From the NCBI RefSeq assembly GCF_964355755.1, contig NC_092673.1:7941001-8005000 (forward strand): a stretch of 64,000 bases of DNA, given 5' to 3'. Below, piece by piece: positions 63,241 to 64,000 of the stretch. Position numbers and translations under genes: made by a program. The number at the start of each line of letters is the position of its first letter. Position 1 is the first letter of the stretch. The notes below the pieces were generated by a model. That model was not told where the DNA came from. It saw nothing but the letters and a program-made list of their open reading frames with translations, and made no database searches. Origin of the DNA: Antedon mediterranea. Its lineage: Eukaryota; Echinodermata; Crinoidea; Comatulida; Antedonidae.

Positions 63241-64000
63241 ATGGCTGCCACAATGAAGATGATTGTTTTCATATTAGTAATACAAAGCCTGGTGCTATTT
63301 GTTTTCAGTACGTATGTGTTTCCTATCTGCCGTATTATTATTGTGATACAAAAATTTTCAATTTAAAAAGACAAATTTTGTCAATAACGGTATAATATTC
63401 CTCTACTACATATTCAATTTCCGTCTCTTTAGGCCTATTTACCAAGTGTCCAAATCAATGTTCCGAATATGAGACTTTTAAATGCAGACTTACATTATAT
63501 ATTTTTAATGCTAGGCCTATTATAAACTAAATTGTATGTTATATATTTTATATAGCCAAATTTTTTTGTAAATAATTTATTTTATCATAATTTAATTTAT
63601 CTTTTGTTTTGTTTTTTATTGGAACTTACGAGGGCCCCTGAATATCAACTCGCATTAATTTGTCGAACGGGAAAGGTTACGGTACTCTAAATAAAGTTGA
63701 AATACATCAACAATATAAGGAGTAAGCGTTGCATGCGCATTCTAATTTAGATGAATAAATACGCCTAATGGAAACCGGCTCGATAGCGCTCTATTATCCA
63801 AATTATGCGGGAAAACAAAAAGCTAAATAAATGTGTTTTATTTACTCAGCTTAGGCCTACATACAATTTACGATTTCGAGAAAAGATTTTCTTATTTTGT
63901 TTCTAAACATTATTTTTATTTTACAGGTGACAAGGTGTATTTTTCTGTAAAAGCACCTCCTGGTATTCATTCCATAGACCTAGGTTTGTTTTTTGCGTCC
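63241..64000 (+). CDS. Unrecognised secreted or membrane protein, first two exons (partial)
   Basis: Exon 1 (63241-63307) encodes MAATMKMIVFILVIQSLVLF VFS, a typical signal peptide or signal anchor, with AACA before the ATG and G after it. Donor GTACGT after 63307 leaves phase 1; exon 2 starts at 63927 after TTTTATTTTACAG and reads S|DKVYFSVKAPPGIHSIDLG in phase. Exon 2 may end at 63983 (G|GTTTG) or run on past the window. The mature part is too short for assignment. A TTCCTATAG acceptor-like sequence before the ATG suggests an upstream untranslated exon. Confidence 0.55.

Overview
The window is AT-rich, intron-dense animal DNA, not bacterial. Two conserved multi-exon genes can be read exon by exon, with GT/AG junctions and matching codon phases. 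The host is most likely a marine invertebrate deuterostome, and an echinoderm is my best guess. That guess rests on a MetX-type acyltransferase in an animal, a single long centrosomin/CDK5RAP2-type gene, Penelope-like and Tx1/L1-like elements, and many AGGCCTA-type palindromes. It is an inference; no species-diagnostic sequence was recognised.

Layout. (1) 245-4776, minus strand: seven coding exons of a MetX-family (homoserine/serine O-acyltransferase) enzyme with a likely mitochondrial presequence; its 3' end lies beyond the left edge. (2) 4777-12600: intergenic DNA full of mobile remnants: a Harbinger-like inverted-repeat element (7123-8753), a 363-bp TIR element (9036-9398), a 56-60 bp tandem array (10449-10724), a MITE (10750-10905) and the 3' end of a non-LTR retrotransposon (11640-12130). 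(3) 12798-47159, plus strand: a CDK5RAP2/myomegalin/centrosomin-family gene. I place about 37 coding exons encoding about 2,560 residues: the gamma-tubulin-complex-binding CM1 motif near the N terminus, a very long coiled coil built partly from phase-0 exons with a recurring exon-end motif, a 2.28-kb exon, and a conserved C-terminal region. A 3' UTR of up to 1.6 kb follows. Its introns hold several small TIR elements, a tRNA-like SINE candidate, a 31-bp minisatellite and an 850-bp TA-flanked DNA element that abuts a candidate alternative last exon. (4) 49689-49739, minus strand: a candidate terminal exon of an unrecognised convergent gene. (5) 50400-62760: a graveyard of retroelements: a Tx1/L1-like element split by a 2.6-kb repeat-rich insertion, a Penelope-like GIY-YIG endonuclease fragment with an inverted partial copy and a nested TIR element, and a nearly full-length but frameshifted CR1/Jockey-type element on the minus strand. 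(6) 63241 to the right edge, plus strand: first exons of an unrecognised protein with a signal peptide.

The MetX-like enzyme (amino-acid acylation, probably mitochondrial) and the centrosomal scaffold are divergently transcribed, about 8 kb apart. Nothing suggests they work together. No operon, CRISPR array, rRNA or functional tRNA was seen.
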